Counted from the first letter of the stretch, positions 37,797 to 46,888 are shown. The stretch: DNA of 64,000 nucleotides from Saccharothrix ecbatanensis (GCF_014205015.1 NZ_JACHMO010000001.1:7688001-7752000), one strand, 5' to 3'. The notes: generated from the sequence alone by a model not told the origin. A program made the numbers and translations.

Positions 37797-38951
37797 CGTG
37801 GCGGCACGGCGGCTGAGCACCACCGTGCCGGCCGCGATCAGCACCGCGCCGACGCCCGCCACCACGAATCCCCACGCCGGTGACGAGAGGTCGATCACGA
37901 ACCCGGTCACCGGCGCGCCCAACGCGACGCCCAGCGTGAACGCCGACCCCTGAAGGCCCATCGCCACACCGCGCGCGGACGCCGGGGCGTACTTCGTGAT
38001 CGCCTCACCGGTCGCCGTGATCGTCGGCGCGCACAGGAAGTTCGTCGGGATCAACGCCAGGGACAGCAGCCACGGCGACCAGGCGAGCAGGCCGATGGGG
38101 ATGGCCAGCAACCCCATCACGCCCATCAACGCCCACAGCGGCGGCACGCGGTTCAGGCCGCCGTAGAGGAACCCGCCGACCAGCGACGCCACGCACATCA
38201 CCACGACCACCGCGCCGGTCCACGACGTGAGGTCCAGCTCGCGCATCACCGCCACCACCGCCACCTCGACCCCCGACAGCACGAACGTGGCGCCGCCCGC
38301 GCTGATCAGCACGCCGAGCATCCGACCGTCCAGCCATTCCCGGCGCGGCACCGGCACCCGGCTCTCGCCCTCGCTGCGGACCGGCGGGTCCACCACCCAC
38401 AGGACCGCGCCGATCACCACCATCGACACGCCGATCGTCCACATCGCGGTCCGACTCGACGCCTGCGTGGTGAGCGCGACACCGAGCGCCGGGCCGGCCA
38501 TGAACGCGACTTCCACGGCCATCGAGTCCATCGCCAACGCGGTGCGCCTGCGGTCGTCCGGCACGAGCGCGGTGAGGATCTGCCTGCCCAGCGACATGAC
38601 CGGCATCACCACGATGCCCGAGAAGAACGCCGTGACCAGCAAGACCTCGTACGACAGCAGCGGCGCGACGAACCAGAAGACGCCCTCGCCGGCCATCGAC
38701 ACGATCAGCATCGCCCGCAGGCCGCGCCGGTCGACCAGATGGCCCATCAACGGCGAACCGACCGCGATCCCGACCGTGCTGACCGCCCCGACCAGGGCCG
38801 ATGCGCCGTAACCTCGTTCCAGGGCGAGGAGGACGTGCATGGTGACCGTCATGCCCGCGGCCGTCGCCGGCACCCGTGCCAACAGCATCAGCAGCATGAA
38901 GCCGGGCACGCGAGGGGTGCGGAAGACAGCGAGGTACGGAGCGACGTTCAC
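37779..38951 (-). CDS. MFS transporter
   Basis: The 390-residue protein has about twelve membrane segments in two halves and the MFS loop GSPLMGHLVDRRGLRA after the second helix (the G-x-x-x-D-R-x-G motif). The long central loop (PVRSEGESRVPVPRREW) separates the halves. It resembles DHA1-type drug exporters and its substrate is unknown. The GTG at 38951 is chosen to open the first helix. It diverges from a Fur-like gene. Confidence 0.82.
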   Translation of the reverse strand: MNVAPYLAVFRTPRVPGFMLLMLLARVPATAAGMTVTMHVLLALERGYGASALVGAVSTVGIAVGSPLMGHLVDRRGLRAMLIVSMAGEGVFWFVAPLLSYEVLLVTAFFSGIVVMPVMSLGRQILTALVPDDRRRTALAMDSMAVEVAFMAGPALGVALTTQASSRTAMWTIGVSMVVIGAVLWVVDPPVRSEGESRVPVPRREWLDGRMLGVLISAGGATFVLSGVEVAVVAVMRELDLTSWTGAVVVVMCVASLVGGFLYGGLNRVPPLWALMGVMGLLAIPIGLLAWSPWLLSLALIPTNFLCAPTITATGEAITKYAPASARGVAMGLQGSAFTLGVALGAPVTGFVIDLSSPAWGFVVAGVGAVLIAAGTVVLSRRAATSVEVA

Positions 38952-38994
38952 CTGACCATCTTCACTCGACCGGGCAACAGGTTTAACCGTTCGT

Positions 38995-39015
38995 TTTCTT
39001 GACTCGTTCCAGAAA
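38995..39015. promoter_or_regulatory. Candidate operator of the Fur-like/catalase operon
   Basis: TTTCTTGA (38995-39002) and TCCAGAAA (39008-39015) form an inverted repeat with one mismatch and a 5-base centre. It lies 22 bp before the ATG of the regulator gene, inside the expected promoter. Confidence 0.5.
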
Positions 39016-39036
39016 GCATGATGGAGTGGTGGAGCC

Positions 39037-39468
39037 ATGACCCCAGGACCACGCGAGCTGCTCAAGGACGCCGGGCTGCGCATCACCGCACCCCGGATCG
39101 CGGTGCTCGAATGGCTCGCCGAACACCCCCACGCCACGGCCGACTCGGTCGCCGAGGGCGTGCGGGCCAGGTTGGGGTCCGTCTCGACGCAGGCCGTCTA
39201 CGACGTGCTGCACGCGTGCGCGCGGACCGGGTTGTTGCGCCGGATCGAACCCGCCGGTCACCCGGCGAGGTACGAGACGCGGACCGGCGACAACCACCAC
39301 CACCTCGTGTGCCGGGCCTGCGGGCGGACCGAGGACGTCGACTGCGTCCACGGCGCCGCGCCCTGCCTGGAACCGTCGGACACGGTCGGGTTCGCCGTGG
39401 ACGAGGCCGAGGTCCTGTTCTGGGGGCTTTGCCCTGACTGCCGAAGTACACAGAAGGAGCTAGCGTGA
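39037..39468 (+). CDS. Fur family peroxide/iron-responsive repressor
   Basis: The 143-residue protein is a Fur-type repressor: a winged-helix N-terminus ([20 protein letters not shown] and [20 protein letters not shown]), then [20 protein letters not shown] with a metal-binding His cluster and the CxxC, and a second pair in GLCPDCRS near the end (structural zinc). It ends 4 bp inside the catalase start, as in CatR-CatA of Streptomyces coelicolor, and should repress the operon until peroxide oxidises it. Confidence 0.88.
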   Translation: MTPGPRELLKDAGLRITAPRIAVLEWLAEHPHATADSVAEGVRARLGSVSTQAVYDVLHACARTGLLRRIEPAGHPARYETRTGDNHHHLVCRACGRTEDVDCVHGAAPCLEPSDTVGFAVDEAEVLFWGLCPDCRSTQKELA

Positions 39469-40913
39469 CCGAAGCGCGTCACACCACCAACAACGCAGGC
39501 ATCCCGGTCGCGAGCGACGACCACTCGCTGACGCTCGGCGCCAACGGCCCGATCCTGCTCCAGGACCACTACCTGATCGAGAAGAACGCCCAGTTCAACC
39601 GGGAGCGGGTCCCCGAGCGGGTCGTGCACGCCAAGGGTGGCGGGGCGTTCGGTCACTTCGAGACGACCGAGGACATCAGCCGGTTCACCAAGGCGGCGCT
39701 GTTCCAGCCGGGCGTGAAGACCGAGACGCTGCTGCGCTTCTCCACCGTCGCCGGCGAGATGGGTTCGCCCGACACGTGGCGCGACCCGCGCGGCTTCGCG
39801 CTGAAGTTCTACACGACGCAGGGCAACTACGACATCGTCGGCAACAACACGCCGGTGTTCTTCCTGCGCGACCCGATCAAGTTCCCCGACTTCATCCGGT
39901 CCCAGAAGCGCCGCGCCGACACCGGCCGCCGCGACCACAACATGCAGTGGGACTTCTGGACCCTCCAGCCGCAGACCGCGCACCAGGTCACGTGGCTGAT
40001 GGGCGACCGGGGCATCCCGAAGACCTGGCGCCACCAGAACGGCTACGGCTCGCACACCTACCTGTGGGAGAACGCGGCCGGCGAGCGCTTCTGGGTGAAG
40101 TACCACTTCAAGACCGACCAGGGCATCGAGAACCTGACGTCGGAAGAAGCCGCCCGCATCGCCGGTGAGGACGCCGACGCGCACCGCGCCGACCTGTGGC
40201 ACTCGATCGAGCGCGGCGAGTTCCCGTCGTGGACGCTGCACGTGCAGGTCATGCCGTACGAGGACGCGGCGGACTACCGGTTCAACCCGTTCGACCTGAC
40301 CAAGGTGTGGCCGCAGGGCGACTACCCGCTGATCAAGGTCGGCAAGCTGGTGCTGGACCGGAACCCGGCGGACTACTTCGCCGAGATCGAGCAGGCCGCG
40401 TTCGAGCCGACGAACCTGGTGCCCGGCATCGGCACGTCGCCGGACAAGATGCTGATCGGCCGGATCTTCTCGTACCCGGACGCGCACCGGTACCGGATCG
40501 GCACGAACTACAACGAGCTCCCGGTGAACCGGCCGAAGTCGCCGGTGAACTCGTACTCCAAGGACGGCGCGATGCGCCACGGCAACGCGGTCGACCCGGT
40601 GTACGCGCCCAACTCGTACGGCGGCCCGCACGCGGCCGGTGCGGCGGCGGGCGAGGTCGCTTCGGCGTACGGCGTCGAGGACGCGGTCACCCGCTCGGCC
40701 TACAAGCTGCACGCGGAGGACGACGACTTCGCCCAGGCCGGCACCCTGATCCGCGAGGTGATGGACGACGCGCAGCGCGAGCGCCTGGTGCAGACCGTGA
40801 TCGGTCACGCGTCCAACGGCGTGTCCGAGCCCGTGCTGGAGCGCGTGTTCGAGTACTGGCGCAACATCGACAAGGAGACCGGCGACAAGATCGCCGCCGC
40901 CTTCGGCAAGTGA
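39465..40913 (+). CDS. katA: Monofunctional haem catalase
   Basis: The 482-residue enzyme is a small-subunit catalase. It has the active-site His in [12 protein letters not shown] (His 55), TRFST-like [10 protein letters not shown], the Asn in [10 protein letters not shown] and the proximal Tyr in [14 protein letters not shown] (Tyr 337). It converts hydrogen peroxide to water and oxygen in the cytoplasm. GTG 39465 overlaps the regulator stop. A strong terminator follows. It pairs functionally with the Ohr and Dps genes near 46.5-47.4 kb, which deal with related stresses. Confidence 0.97.
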   Translation: MTEARHTTNNAGIPVASDDHSLTLGANGPILLQDHYLIEKNAQFNRERVPERVVHAKGGGAFGHFETTEDISRFTKAALFQPGVKTETLLRFSTVAGEMGSPDTWRDPRGFALKFYTTQGNYDIVGNNTPVFFLRDPIKFPDFIRSQKRRADTGRRDHNMQWDFWTLQPQTAHQVTWLMGDRGIPKTWRHQNGYGSHTYLWENAAGERFWVKYHFKTDQGIENLTSEEAARIAGEDADAHRADLWHSIERGEFPSWTLHVQVMPYEDAADYRFNPFDLTKVWPQGDYPLIKVGKLVLDRNPADYFAEIEQAAFEPTNLVPGIGTSPDKMLIGRIFSYPDAHRYRIGTNYNELPVNRPKSPVNSYSKDGAMRHGNAVDPVYAPNSYGGPHAAGAAAGEVASAYGVEDAVTRSAYKLHAEDDDFAQAGTLIREVMDDAQRERLVQTVIGHASNGVSEPVLERVFEYWRNIDKETGDKIAAAFGK

Positions 40914-40945
40914 TCTCGCTACACCCCTGATCGAGATTCACCCTG

Positions 40946-40980
40946 ACAGGGCCGCCCGTTTACGCGGGCGGCCCTGTTTT
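40946..40980 (+). terminator. Rho-independent terminator after katA
   Basis: ACAGGGCCGCCCG (40946-40958) pairs with 40965-40977 around a 6-base loop and runs into TTTT. Confidence 0.9.
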
Positions 40981-40986
40981 CGTCGC

Positions 40987-42120
40987 TCAGCCCCGCAACG
41001 CGACCGGCAGCGCCGTCAACCGATGTCCTTGGATGCCACCGATCCCGCTTTGCCGCAGCTCCTCGAACGGGATGGTCAGGCGGGCGTCCGGGAAGTCGGC
41101 CCGCAGCACCGCGACCGCCGCCCGCAGTTCGAGTTGGGCGAGTTGGGCGCCGATGCAGAAGTGCGGCCCGGCGCCGAAGCTCAGATCGTGCGCACCCCGT
41201 TCGGTGGTGTTGATGCCCTGGATGTCCACGAGCACAGGCGAATGAGCCGGCAGCCGCACACCGCCCAGTTCGACCTCGGTGGTGGTGTAGCGCCACAGCG
41301 TGAACGGCGCGGCCGGGTGGCGGCGCAACGTGTCGCGGACCAACTCTTCGGCCGGGGTCGTCCGGTCCACAAGCGCGCGGGCGAGCAGGAAGCCGAGGGA
41401 CGCGTCAGTGGTGAGCTGCCCGGCGAAGATCAACGCGAACAGGTGGTAGTTCAGCTGGTCGGGTGTGGTCTCCGGGGGAACGCGTTCGCCCAACTCGACC
41501 GCTAGTCCTTGATTGCCGTCACCCAGACCGGCCGCGGCCAAGCCCATGAGCGCGGAGATCGCGGCGCCCTGCTCGGCGGGATCGCCGCTGAGCATCAAGC
41601 GGCAGGCGTCGGTCGCGCGGTCGACTTGGTCGAGCGGGACGCCGAGGAGGTCGAGCAGCACGGTGATCGGGTAGCGGGTGGTGAAGTCGGCCATCAGGTC
41701 GACCTCCGCCGTCGCGTCGGCCCGGGTGAGCAGGTCACGGGCGATCGCGTGGATCCGTTCGGACTGCTCACGGATGCGCTTGCCGGTGAGCAGCGGGGTG
41801 TGGGCGCGACGCAGCCGGGCGTGCTCCGGTCCGTCGAGCGTGGTCAGCGACGGTTGCTCGGCGGCCGTCCGTTCGAGGCCGGCGGTGCGCCGATCCCACG
41901 TCGACGGAGCCAGCGCCGGGTCCTTGGCGAGGCGTGGATCGGCGAGGACCTGACGCGCGAGGGCGTCGTCCGTGATGATCCACGCCGGTCCGCCCGCCGG
42001 GGCGTCGACCTGCACGATCGGCCCGGCCGCCCGCATCGCGGCGCGTTCGGGCGAGGGTTCGTCGATGCCGCGTTCGGTCGCGGCGAACGGGTCGACGTCA
42101 AGGTGCGGTGCTTGGGTCAC
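40987..42120 (-). CDS. Cytochrome P450
   Basis: The 377-residue protein has the haem-binding loop FGAGPHFCIGAQLA with Cys 322, an EELVR segment (ExxR) and a substrate region typical of bacterial P450s. The I-helix reads LIFAGQLTTDAS: the acidic residue before the Thr (usually E or D in AGxxT) is replaced by Leu, which may affect proton delivery. The length is slightly short for the class (about 400). It diverges from a MarR gene and has no ferredoxin neighbour. The substrate is unknown; a role in secondary or xenobiotic metabolism is inferred. Confidence 0.9.
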   Translation of the reverse strand: MTQAPHLDVDPFAATERGIDEPSPERAAMRAAGPIVQVDAPAGGPAWIITDDALARQVLADPRLAKDPALAPSTWDRRTAGLERTAAEQPSLTTLDGPEHARLRRAHTPLLTGKRIREQSERIHAIARDLLTRADATAEVDLMADFTTRYPITVLLDLLGVPLDQVDRATDACRLMLSGDPAEQGAAISALMGLAAAGLGDGNQGLAVELGERVPPETTPDQLNYHLFALIFAGQLTTDASLGFLLARALVDRTTPAEELVRDTLRRHPAAPFTLWRYTTTEVELGGVRLPAHSPVLVDIQGINTTERGAHDLSFGAGPHFCIGAQLAQLELRAAVAVLRADFPDARLTIPFEELRQSGIGGIQGHRLTALPVALRG

Positions 42121-42155
42121 GCGGGCTTCCCCCAGTTTGCTTCACCGAAAAGTTC

Positions 42156-42168
42156 CTTCACAATGAAG
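42156..42168. promoter_or_regulatory. MarR-type palindrome in the P450 leader
   Basis: CTTCA and TGAAG flank CAA 35 bp upstream of the P450 start and 66 bp upstream of the marR start. It is the best operator candidate in the divergent region. Confidence 0.5.
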
Positions 42169-42234
42169 TTAATTGGGTCGCGGGTAGGTTGTCAACGCAC
42201 CGGACGACCACCGGGCGAAGATGAAGGGACGGCA

Positions 42235-42780
42235 GTGGAGGGCGAGCACGTGGACCGCGTCGCGGATGGCTCGACGGACCGCGTGGTCGACGGCGACCTC
42301 GCCGACCGGAGCGCGCGCCTGTTGGACGGCCTACGCGCTTTCGGCGCGCTCTACACCGACTTCACCGGTCGCTTCGCGGCATGGCTCGGCCTGCACTCCA
42401 CCGACGCCACCGCCCTCGTGGAGATCCTTTACGCGGAGGACAAGGGCGCACCCCTGTCCCCGACCCGCCTCAGTGAACGCCTGGGCCTGACCACCGGCGC
42501 CACCACCAACCTGCTGAACCGCCTGGAGAAGCTCGGCTACGTCGTCCGCACCCGCGAGCACACCGACCGGCGCGTCGTGACCCTGCGCAGCAGCCGTGAG
42601 ATCGAGAAGCCCGCGCGCGAGTTCTTCGGCCCGCTCAACGTGCAGCTCCAGGCGTTGGTCGCCCAGTACGAGCCCGGACAACTGGACCGGTTCGAGAACT
42701 TCCTCCACCGGCTGCGCGCCACCATGGACGACCTGCTCGCCGACGAGGAACCCGGCCCCGCCACCCCACCGCGCCCCTGA
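42235..42780 (+). CDS. MarR family transcriptional regulator
   Basis: The 181-residue protein has an N-terminal helix, then the MarR winged helix with SPTRLSERLGLTTGATTNLL and the wing motif VRTREHTDRRVVTLR (Asp-Arg pair). GTG 42235 follows AAGGGA; GTG 42250, after GGAGG, is an alternative. It diverges from the P450 gene and probably represses it and itself in response to a small ligand, which is inference. Confidence 0.85.
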   Translation: MEGEHVDRVADGSTDRVVDGDLADRSARLLDGLRAFGALYTDFTGRFAAWLGLHSTDATALVEILYAEDKGAPLSPTRLSERLGLTTGATTNLLNRLEKLGYVVRTREHTDRRVVTLRSSREIEKPAREFFGPLNVQLQALVAQYEPGQLDRFENFLHRLRATMDDLLADEEPGPATPPRP

Positions 42781-42786
42781 GCCGCT

Positions 42787-43023
42787 TCAGGAACCGTCGG
42801 CCTTCTGCCACGGGTAGCGCGGCGCGACGATCTCGAACGAGTCGACCAGCCAGGTCTTCCGCGTCTCCAGGTCGGACGTGTCCGACTCCGAACGGACGGC
42901 ACTCGGCGGAGCGGTCACGGCCACCGCACGTGCGCTCGCCCGCACCCAGCGGGGCTCGCCGTCGGGGAGTGGTCCGGAGGGCGGCGGCGGATCACCGATC
43001 CCGACCCGCACCCAGTAGTCCAC
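42787..43023 (-). CDS. Small hypothetical protein
   Basis: The 78-residue frame starts at GTG 43023 with MDYWVRVGIGDPPPPSG and ends with VDSFEIVAPRYPWQKADGS. It has two Trp-containing segments and a proline-rich N-terminus, and no membrane helix. No ribosome site is evident, so a leaderless mRNA is possible. I do not recognise the family. Its stop lies 6 bp from the convergent marR stop. Confidence 0.55.
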   Translation of the reverse strand: MDYWVRVGIGDPPPPSGPLPDGEPRWVRASARAVAVTAPPSAVRSESDTSDLETRKTWLVDSFEIVAPRYPWQKADGS

Positions 43024-43112
43024 AATCTTGAGATTACCGCAGCGAGCGGAACCGGGCCCGGATCTCCATCGTCCGATCCGTGCACCGCAAACGCCGATCG
43101 GGGGACGCGCGT

Positions 43113-43415
43113 ATGACGGATTCTCCATCACTGGACGACTTGGCGGCCCACGCCGAACGAGTCGACCAGGCCCGCCTCGCGCTCAAGCGGGACCTCGCGC
43201 AACGGGTCGTGCACGGCCGCGACGACAGCGGTCTGGTCGAGATCGGCGTCGACCACACGACCAAGGTCGTCGAGGTCGCGGTGAACGCGACGCTGGTGGG
43301 CCGGGTCGACCCGAAGGTCCTGGCCAACGCGATCCTCCAGGCCTCGGGCGAGGCGCAGCGCAAAGCGCGCGAGCTGGTGGCGGAACGGCGGTCGTACTAC
43401 CTGGGCACGAAGTAG
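43113..43415 (+). CDS. YbaB/EbfC-like DNA-binding protein of a type VII-linked cassette
   Basis: The 100-residue protein shares the YbaB layout with 16127-16474: an N-terminal helix, a beta core (GLVEIGVDHTTKVVEVAVNA) and a C-terminal helix (KVLANAILQASGEAQRKARE). In Pseudonocardiales such paralogues stand at the head of cassettes with EspC/WXG-like proteins. It may act as a cassette-specific nucleoid or secretion adaptor, which is inference. It precedes two genes on the same strand. Confidence 0.78.
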   Translation: MTDSPSLDDLAAHAERVDQARLALKRDLAQRVVHGRDDSGLVEIGVDHTTKVVEVAVNATLVGRVDPKVLANAILQASGEAQRKARELVAERRSYYLGTK

Positions 43416-43431
43416 CGAGCAAGGGGGAGGC

Positions 43432-43752
43432 ATGGCAGGTTTCAAGGCCGACACCGGCCGGATGCGCGAGTCCGCCAACGGATTCCAGCGCGCCGGCGAC
43501 CACGCGGGCAGCGTGGCGAGTTCACTGGGCGGGATCACCGTCCCGGCCGGGGCGTTCGGCGTCTCCGGTCCGGCACAGGGGCTGGCGGCGGATCTGGACG
43601 CGATCGTCGAACGCCGGCGCAGCCGGGTCGCGCAGCGCCGCGACCGGCTGACCGAGATCGCCGACCTGGTCCGCCGGGACGCCGACGAGTACGACCGGGC
43701 CGACTCGGACGGCACGGCGGAGATCGACCGAGCCGGTGGGGGCCTGCGATGA
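43432..43752 (+). CDS. ESX-type small secretion target (EspC/DUF2580-like)
   Basis: The 106-residue protein is all-helical with a central Gly-rich turn: MAGFKADTGRMRESANGFQR, SSLGGITVPAGAFG and DLVRRDADEYDRADSDG, resembling the type VII target group related to EspC. A YxxxD/E-like signal DEYDRAD lies near the end. It overlaps the next gene by 4 bp. I see no ESX core genes in the window, so export would depend on a system elsewhere. Confidence 0.7.
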   Translation: MAGFKADTGRMRESANGFQRAGDHAGSVASSLGGITVPAGAFGVSGPAQGLAADLDAIVERRRSRVAQRRDRLTEIADLVRRDADEYDRADSDGTAEIDRAGGGLR

Positions 43753-44477
43753 CGCACCCGGCAGTGCACGACGCGATCAAGGGCTGCGCTCCGCTGGCCG
43801 AGGCGGCGAGCATGGTCGGCTCACCCAACCCGATCGACGCGATCCGGCAGATCGACTACGACCCGGCCGCGATCGAAGCCTACGTCGGGCAACTCCGCGC
43901 CGCCGTCAAGGATCTCGCCCAGGCGATCGAGGAGCAGGCGAAGGCGATCGCCGACCACGAGTCCGGCACCGGCGGCACCGCGTCGGATTCGGCGAGCGCG
44001 GAGATGCACAAGGAACTGGACGAGCTGCGCGTCGAGCAGAAGGGGTTGGAAACCCTGATCGACGAGATCGAGCGGATCGGCAAGCGGATGGACGAGGTGG
44101 TGCGCGCCGCGGTCGGCGAGATCCTGGACATCTGCTCGAGGGCCACCCCCGCCGTCGCCATCGTGCTGGAGGCCGGGTGGCTCCCCGGCGACGCCGCCGA
44201 GGAGGTCGTGCACACGGCCGTGGCCGACATCATCAAGGTGTGCGCGAAGAGCCAGGACGAGGTCACCAAGCTCCGGGCGGACCTCGACAAGATGGCCGCG
44301 TCCGAGAGCGAGGGCGGGGCGGCGAGCGGTGGCGTCGGCGGACCCGGCGGCGGTGAGGCGGAAGCCGGTGGTGGTGGGGCGGAAGCCGGTGGTCCTAACA
44401 CTGCCGGCCCGAGCGAGGCGGAGGACGCCCCGGACAACGGGTCACGGGACGAGCCGCAGAGCGGAGGGGGCGCCTAG
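43749..44477 (+). CDS. Helical WXG100-like partner protein with Gly/Glu-rich tail
   Basis: The 242-residue product has about 190 helical residues with a heptad-like coiled-coil (AIEEQAKAIADHES and ELDELRVEQKGLETLIDEIE), then a segment around EAGWLPGDAAEEVVHTAVAD, and a last 55 residues dominated by Gly, Ala, Glu and Pro. No toxin catalytic motif is visible, unlike polymorphic-toxin cassettes. It is the likely third partner of 43113-43752. ATG 43749 overlaps the upstream stop (ATGA). Confidence 0.65.
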   Translation: MTHPAVHDAIKGCAPLAEAASMVGSPNPIDAIRQIDYDPAAIEAYVGQLRAAVKDLAQAIEEQAKAIADHESGTGGTASDSASAEMHKELDELRVEQKGLETLIDEIERIGKRMDEVVRAAVGEILDICSRATPAVAIVLEAGWLPGDAAEEVVHTAVADIIKVCAKSQDEVTKLRADLDKMAASESEGGAASGGVGGPGGGEAEAGGGGAEAGGPNTAGPSEAEDAPDNGSRDEPQSGGGA

Positions 44478-44514
44478 GAAGGCGTCGCCCCCGGCCGGTT
44501 CGACCGGGGATCGG

Positions 44515-44540
44515 GCCGGCCGCCACACGGGGCGGCCGGC
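44515..44540. terminator. Hairpin between convergent genes
   Basis: GCCGGCCGCC (44515-44524) pairs with 44531-44540. It lies in the gap after 44477 and before the convergent esterase gene. The gap also repeats GCGGTTCACGCCG (from 44543 and again near 44607), a short direct repeat whose second copy covers the esterase stop. Confidence 0.65.
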
Positions 44541-44611
44541 ACGCGGTTCACGCCGCCTCTGGTGCGGCCTACCCGCGGCTCGCGCCCGGTCGGGGCGACC
44601 GGCCCCGCGGT

Positions 44612-45694
44612 TCACGCCGTCTCGGGGATGTCCTGTCGGGTGTTCGCCAACGCCAACCCGGTGCGCAGCGACCCGACCGCCTCCGCCACCGCCTCCCGGA
44701 ACACGCCGCCGACGCCCAGGATGTTCGCGTACCCGTGGAACAGCCCGGGGTACCGCCGCAGCACCACCGGCACCCCCTGCTCGGCCAGCTTCTCCGCGAA
44801 CGCCTCACCCTCGTCCCGCAGCGGGTCGAACCCGGCGGTCGCCAGGTACGTCGGCGGCAGCCCGCTCAGGTCCTCCGCCAGCAACACCGACAACCGGGGA
44901 TCGGTGTGCGCCTCGCGCGACGGCGCGTAGTGGTCGAGGAACCAGTCCATCTTCTCGTCGGTGAGGAAGAACCCGTTCCCGAACAGGTCCCGCGACCGCC
45001 GCCGCACCGACGCGTCCACCGCCGGGTAGAACATCAGCAGGAACACCGGCTTCACCGCGCCCGCGTGCAACGCCGTCACGGCCGCGAGGTTGCCGCCCGC
45101 GCTGTCACCGCCCAGCGCGATCCGACGCGGGTCGATCCCCAGCTCGGACGCGTGCGACACGGCGTACTCGAACGCGGCCCGCGCGTCGTCCGCCGCCGCC
45201 GGGAACGGGTGCTCGGGCGCGAGCCGGTAGTCCGCCGCCAGCACCCGCACCCCACCCTCCACGGCGAGGAACCGGCACAGGTTGTCGTGGCTGTCCAGGT
45301 CACCGCTGACCCACCCGCCACCGTGGTAGAAGACCAGCAGCGGCGACCCCGCGGCCAGGCCCGTCGGCTCGTAGAACCGGGCCCCGATCGCATGGGCGCC
45401 CACGCCGTCCAGCGTCAACGACCGCACCGCCACGCCATCGATCACCGGACCGCACACCAGCGCGTTGCTGCGGGTCAGCGCGAGGCGGTTCGCGGCGGGC
45501 GTGGTCGTCCGCCAGTCCTCACCGCTGATCTGCTGCAACCTCAGCAGCAACTGTGCTTCCGGATGCAGCCGCTGGCCGTCCAGCGTGATCGGGCGGCCGA
45601 TGATCAGCTTGCGCAGCGGCGCGGGCAGACCGAAAACGAAGCGCAGGGCGCCGGCGAGGACACCGGGAGGGATCGAGTCGGCGAGCTTCGACAT
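44612..45694 (-). CDS. Alpha/beta-hydrolase of the hormone-sensitive lipase (HSL) family
   Basis: The 360-residue protein has the HSL signature HGGGWVSGDLDSHD (oxyanion hole), the nucleophile elbow ALGGDSAGGNLAAV and the Asp and His of the triad in GFDPLRDEGEAFAE and LFHGYANI. It should cleave short acyl esters. There is no signal peptide, so it is cytoplasmic. The ATG at 45694 is used; the frame extends ten codons upstream. Confidence 0.9.
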   Translation of the reverse strand: MSKLADSIPPGVLAGALRFVFGLPAPLRKLIIGRPITLDGQRLHPEAQLLLRLQQISGEDWRTTTPAANRLALTRSNALVCGPVIDGVAVRSLTLDGVGAHAIGARFYEPTGLAAGSPLLVFYHGGGWVSGDLDSHDNLCRFLAVEGGVRVLAADYRLAPEHPFPAAADDARAAFEYAVSHASELGIDPRRIALGGDSAGGNLAAVTALHAGAVKPVFLLMFYPAVDASVRRRSRDLFGNGFFLTDEKMDWFLDHYAPSREAHTDPRLSVLLAEDLSGLPPTYLATAGFDPLRDEGEAFAEKLAEQGVPVVLRRYPGLFHGYANILGVGGVFREAVAEAVGSLRTGLALANTRQDIPETA

Positions 45695-45738
45695 GCGTCG
45701 TACGTTACTAGCCGGTAGGCGCATGGGCGAGGAACTGG

Positions 45739-45758
45739 ACCTCCAGATAGCTGGAGGT
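45739..45758 (+). promoter_or_regulatory. Hairpin in the leader of the FMN reductase gene
   Basis: ACCTCCAG (45739-45746) pairs with CTGGAGGT (45751-45758) around ATAG. It holds a GGAGG 18 bp before the ATG at 45775. Confidence 0.5.
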
Positions 45759-45774
45759 GGCAGGATCGGAAACC

Positions 45775-46335
45775 ATGACGGTCACCGTGGTGGGCATCGG
45801 CGGGTCGCTGCGCCCCAACTCGCAGTCCGAACGCGCGATGAGGATCGTGTTGGAGGGCGCCGTGGACGCCGGCGCCAAGGTGATCGAGGTCGCCGGACCC
45901 GACCTGGTGCTGCCCTTCTACGACCCTTCGGTCCCCGAACGGCCGGACAACGCCCGCCGCCTCGTCGACGCCCTGCGCCACGCGGACGGCGTGGTGCTCG
46001 TGTCACCCGGCTACCACGGCACGGTGTCCGGCCTGGTCAAGAACGCCCTGGACTACGTCGAGGACATGCGCCTGGACGAGCGCCCCTACCTGGACGGACG
46101 GGCGGTCGGCTGCGTCGCGGCGGCACAGGGCTGGCAGGCGTCCGTGACCACGCTGACCGCGTTGCGCTCGATCGTGCACGCCCTGCGCGGCTGGCCCACC
46201 CCGCTCGGCGCGGCGGTGAACTCGCGCGAGGTCGAGTTCGACCCGGCCGGCGGGTGCTCGGTGCCGTCGGTGGCCGACCAACTACGCACGATCGGGCGAC
46301 AGGTGACCGAGTTCGCCGTGTCGAGGGGGCGCTGA
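45775..46335 (+). CDS. NADPH-dependent FMN reductase
   Basis: The 186-residue flavodoxin-like protein has the phosphate loop GIGGSLRPNSQSERAM near residue 8, a second region LVSPGYHGTVSGLVKNALDY (the GPEY-like FMN site) and WPTPLGAAVNS. It resembles the NADPH:FMN reductases that supply FMNH2 to monooxygenases or reduce quinones. No monooxygenase neighbour is seen. Confidence 0.88.
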   Translation: MTVTVVGIGGSLRPNSQSERAMRIVLEGAVDAGAKVIEVAGPDLVLPFYDPSVPERPDNARRLVDALRHADGVVLVSPGYHGTVSGLVKNALDYVEDMRLDERPYLDGRAVGCVAAAQGWQASVTTLTALRSIVHALRGWPTPLGAAVNSREVEFDPAGGCSVPSVADQLRTIGRQVTEFAVSRGR

Positions 46336-46450
46336 GCGGGTACGTGTCCGGTGGGCGTGAGCTGCCGCACGAACGGGTGTGGTTCGGCCCCGGCCGGGTG
46401 TTGGGCTGGTCGTCAGGCCCCTTCCACCAGCTCAAAGGAGAGCGTTCACC

Positions 46451-46873
46451 ATGCAGGTGCTCTACACCGCGGAAGCCATCGCAGTCGGGGACGGTCGCAA
46501 CGGCGAGGTCCGCTCCTCCGACGGAGTGATCGACGAGCAGCTGTCCACGCCCAAGGAGCTGGGTGGACCGGGCGGCGACAAGACCAACCCGGAGCAGCTG
46601 TTCGCGGCCGGGTATGCGGCGTGCTTCCACAGCGCGCTGAAGGTCGCCGCACGGCAGGCCAAGACGAGCATCGGCGAGACGACGGTCACCGCGAAGGTCG
46701 GCCTCGGCGCCAACGGCAGCGGCGGCTTCCAGCTGGCCGTGGAGCTGGCGACGCACATCCCCGGCGTCGAGCAGGCCGTGGCCGAGCAGCTCGTGGCCGC
46801 CGCCCACCAGATCTGCCCGTACTCCAACGCCACCCGCGGCAACATCGAGGTGGCTCTCACGACCACCGTCTGA
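46451..46873 (+). CDS. ohr: Organic hydroperoxide resistance protein
   Basis: The 140-residue OsmC/Ohr protein has both redox cysteines, Cys 58 in AACFHSAL and Cys 122 in QICPYSNATRGN, plus the GGxGGDKTNPEQL segment. It reduces organic and fatty-acid hydroperoxides, normally with lipoyl or bacillithiol-type partners. AAGGAG lies 10 bp before the ATG at 46451. No OhrR/MarR gene is adjacent; the MarR at 42235 is not close enough to assign. Confidence 0.92.
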   Translation: MQVLYTAEAIAVGDGRNGEVRSSDGVIDEQLSTPKELGGPGGDKTNPEQLFAAGYAACFHSALKVAARQAKTSIGETTVTAKVGLGANGSGGFQLAVELATHIPGVEQAVAEQLVAAAHQICPYSNATRGNIEVALTTTV

Positions 46874-46888
46874 AGGAGGCGTCAGACC

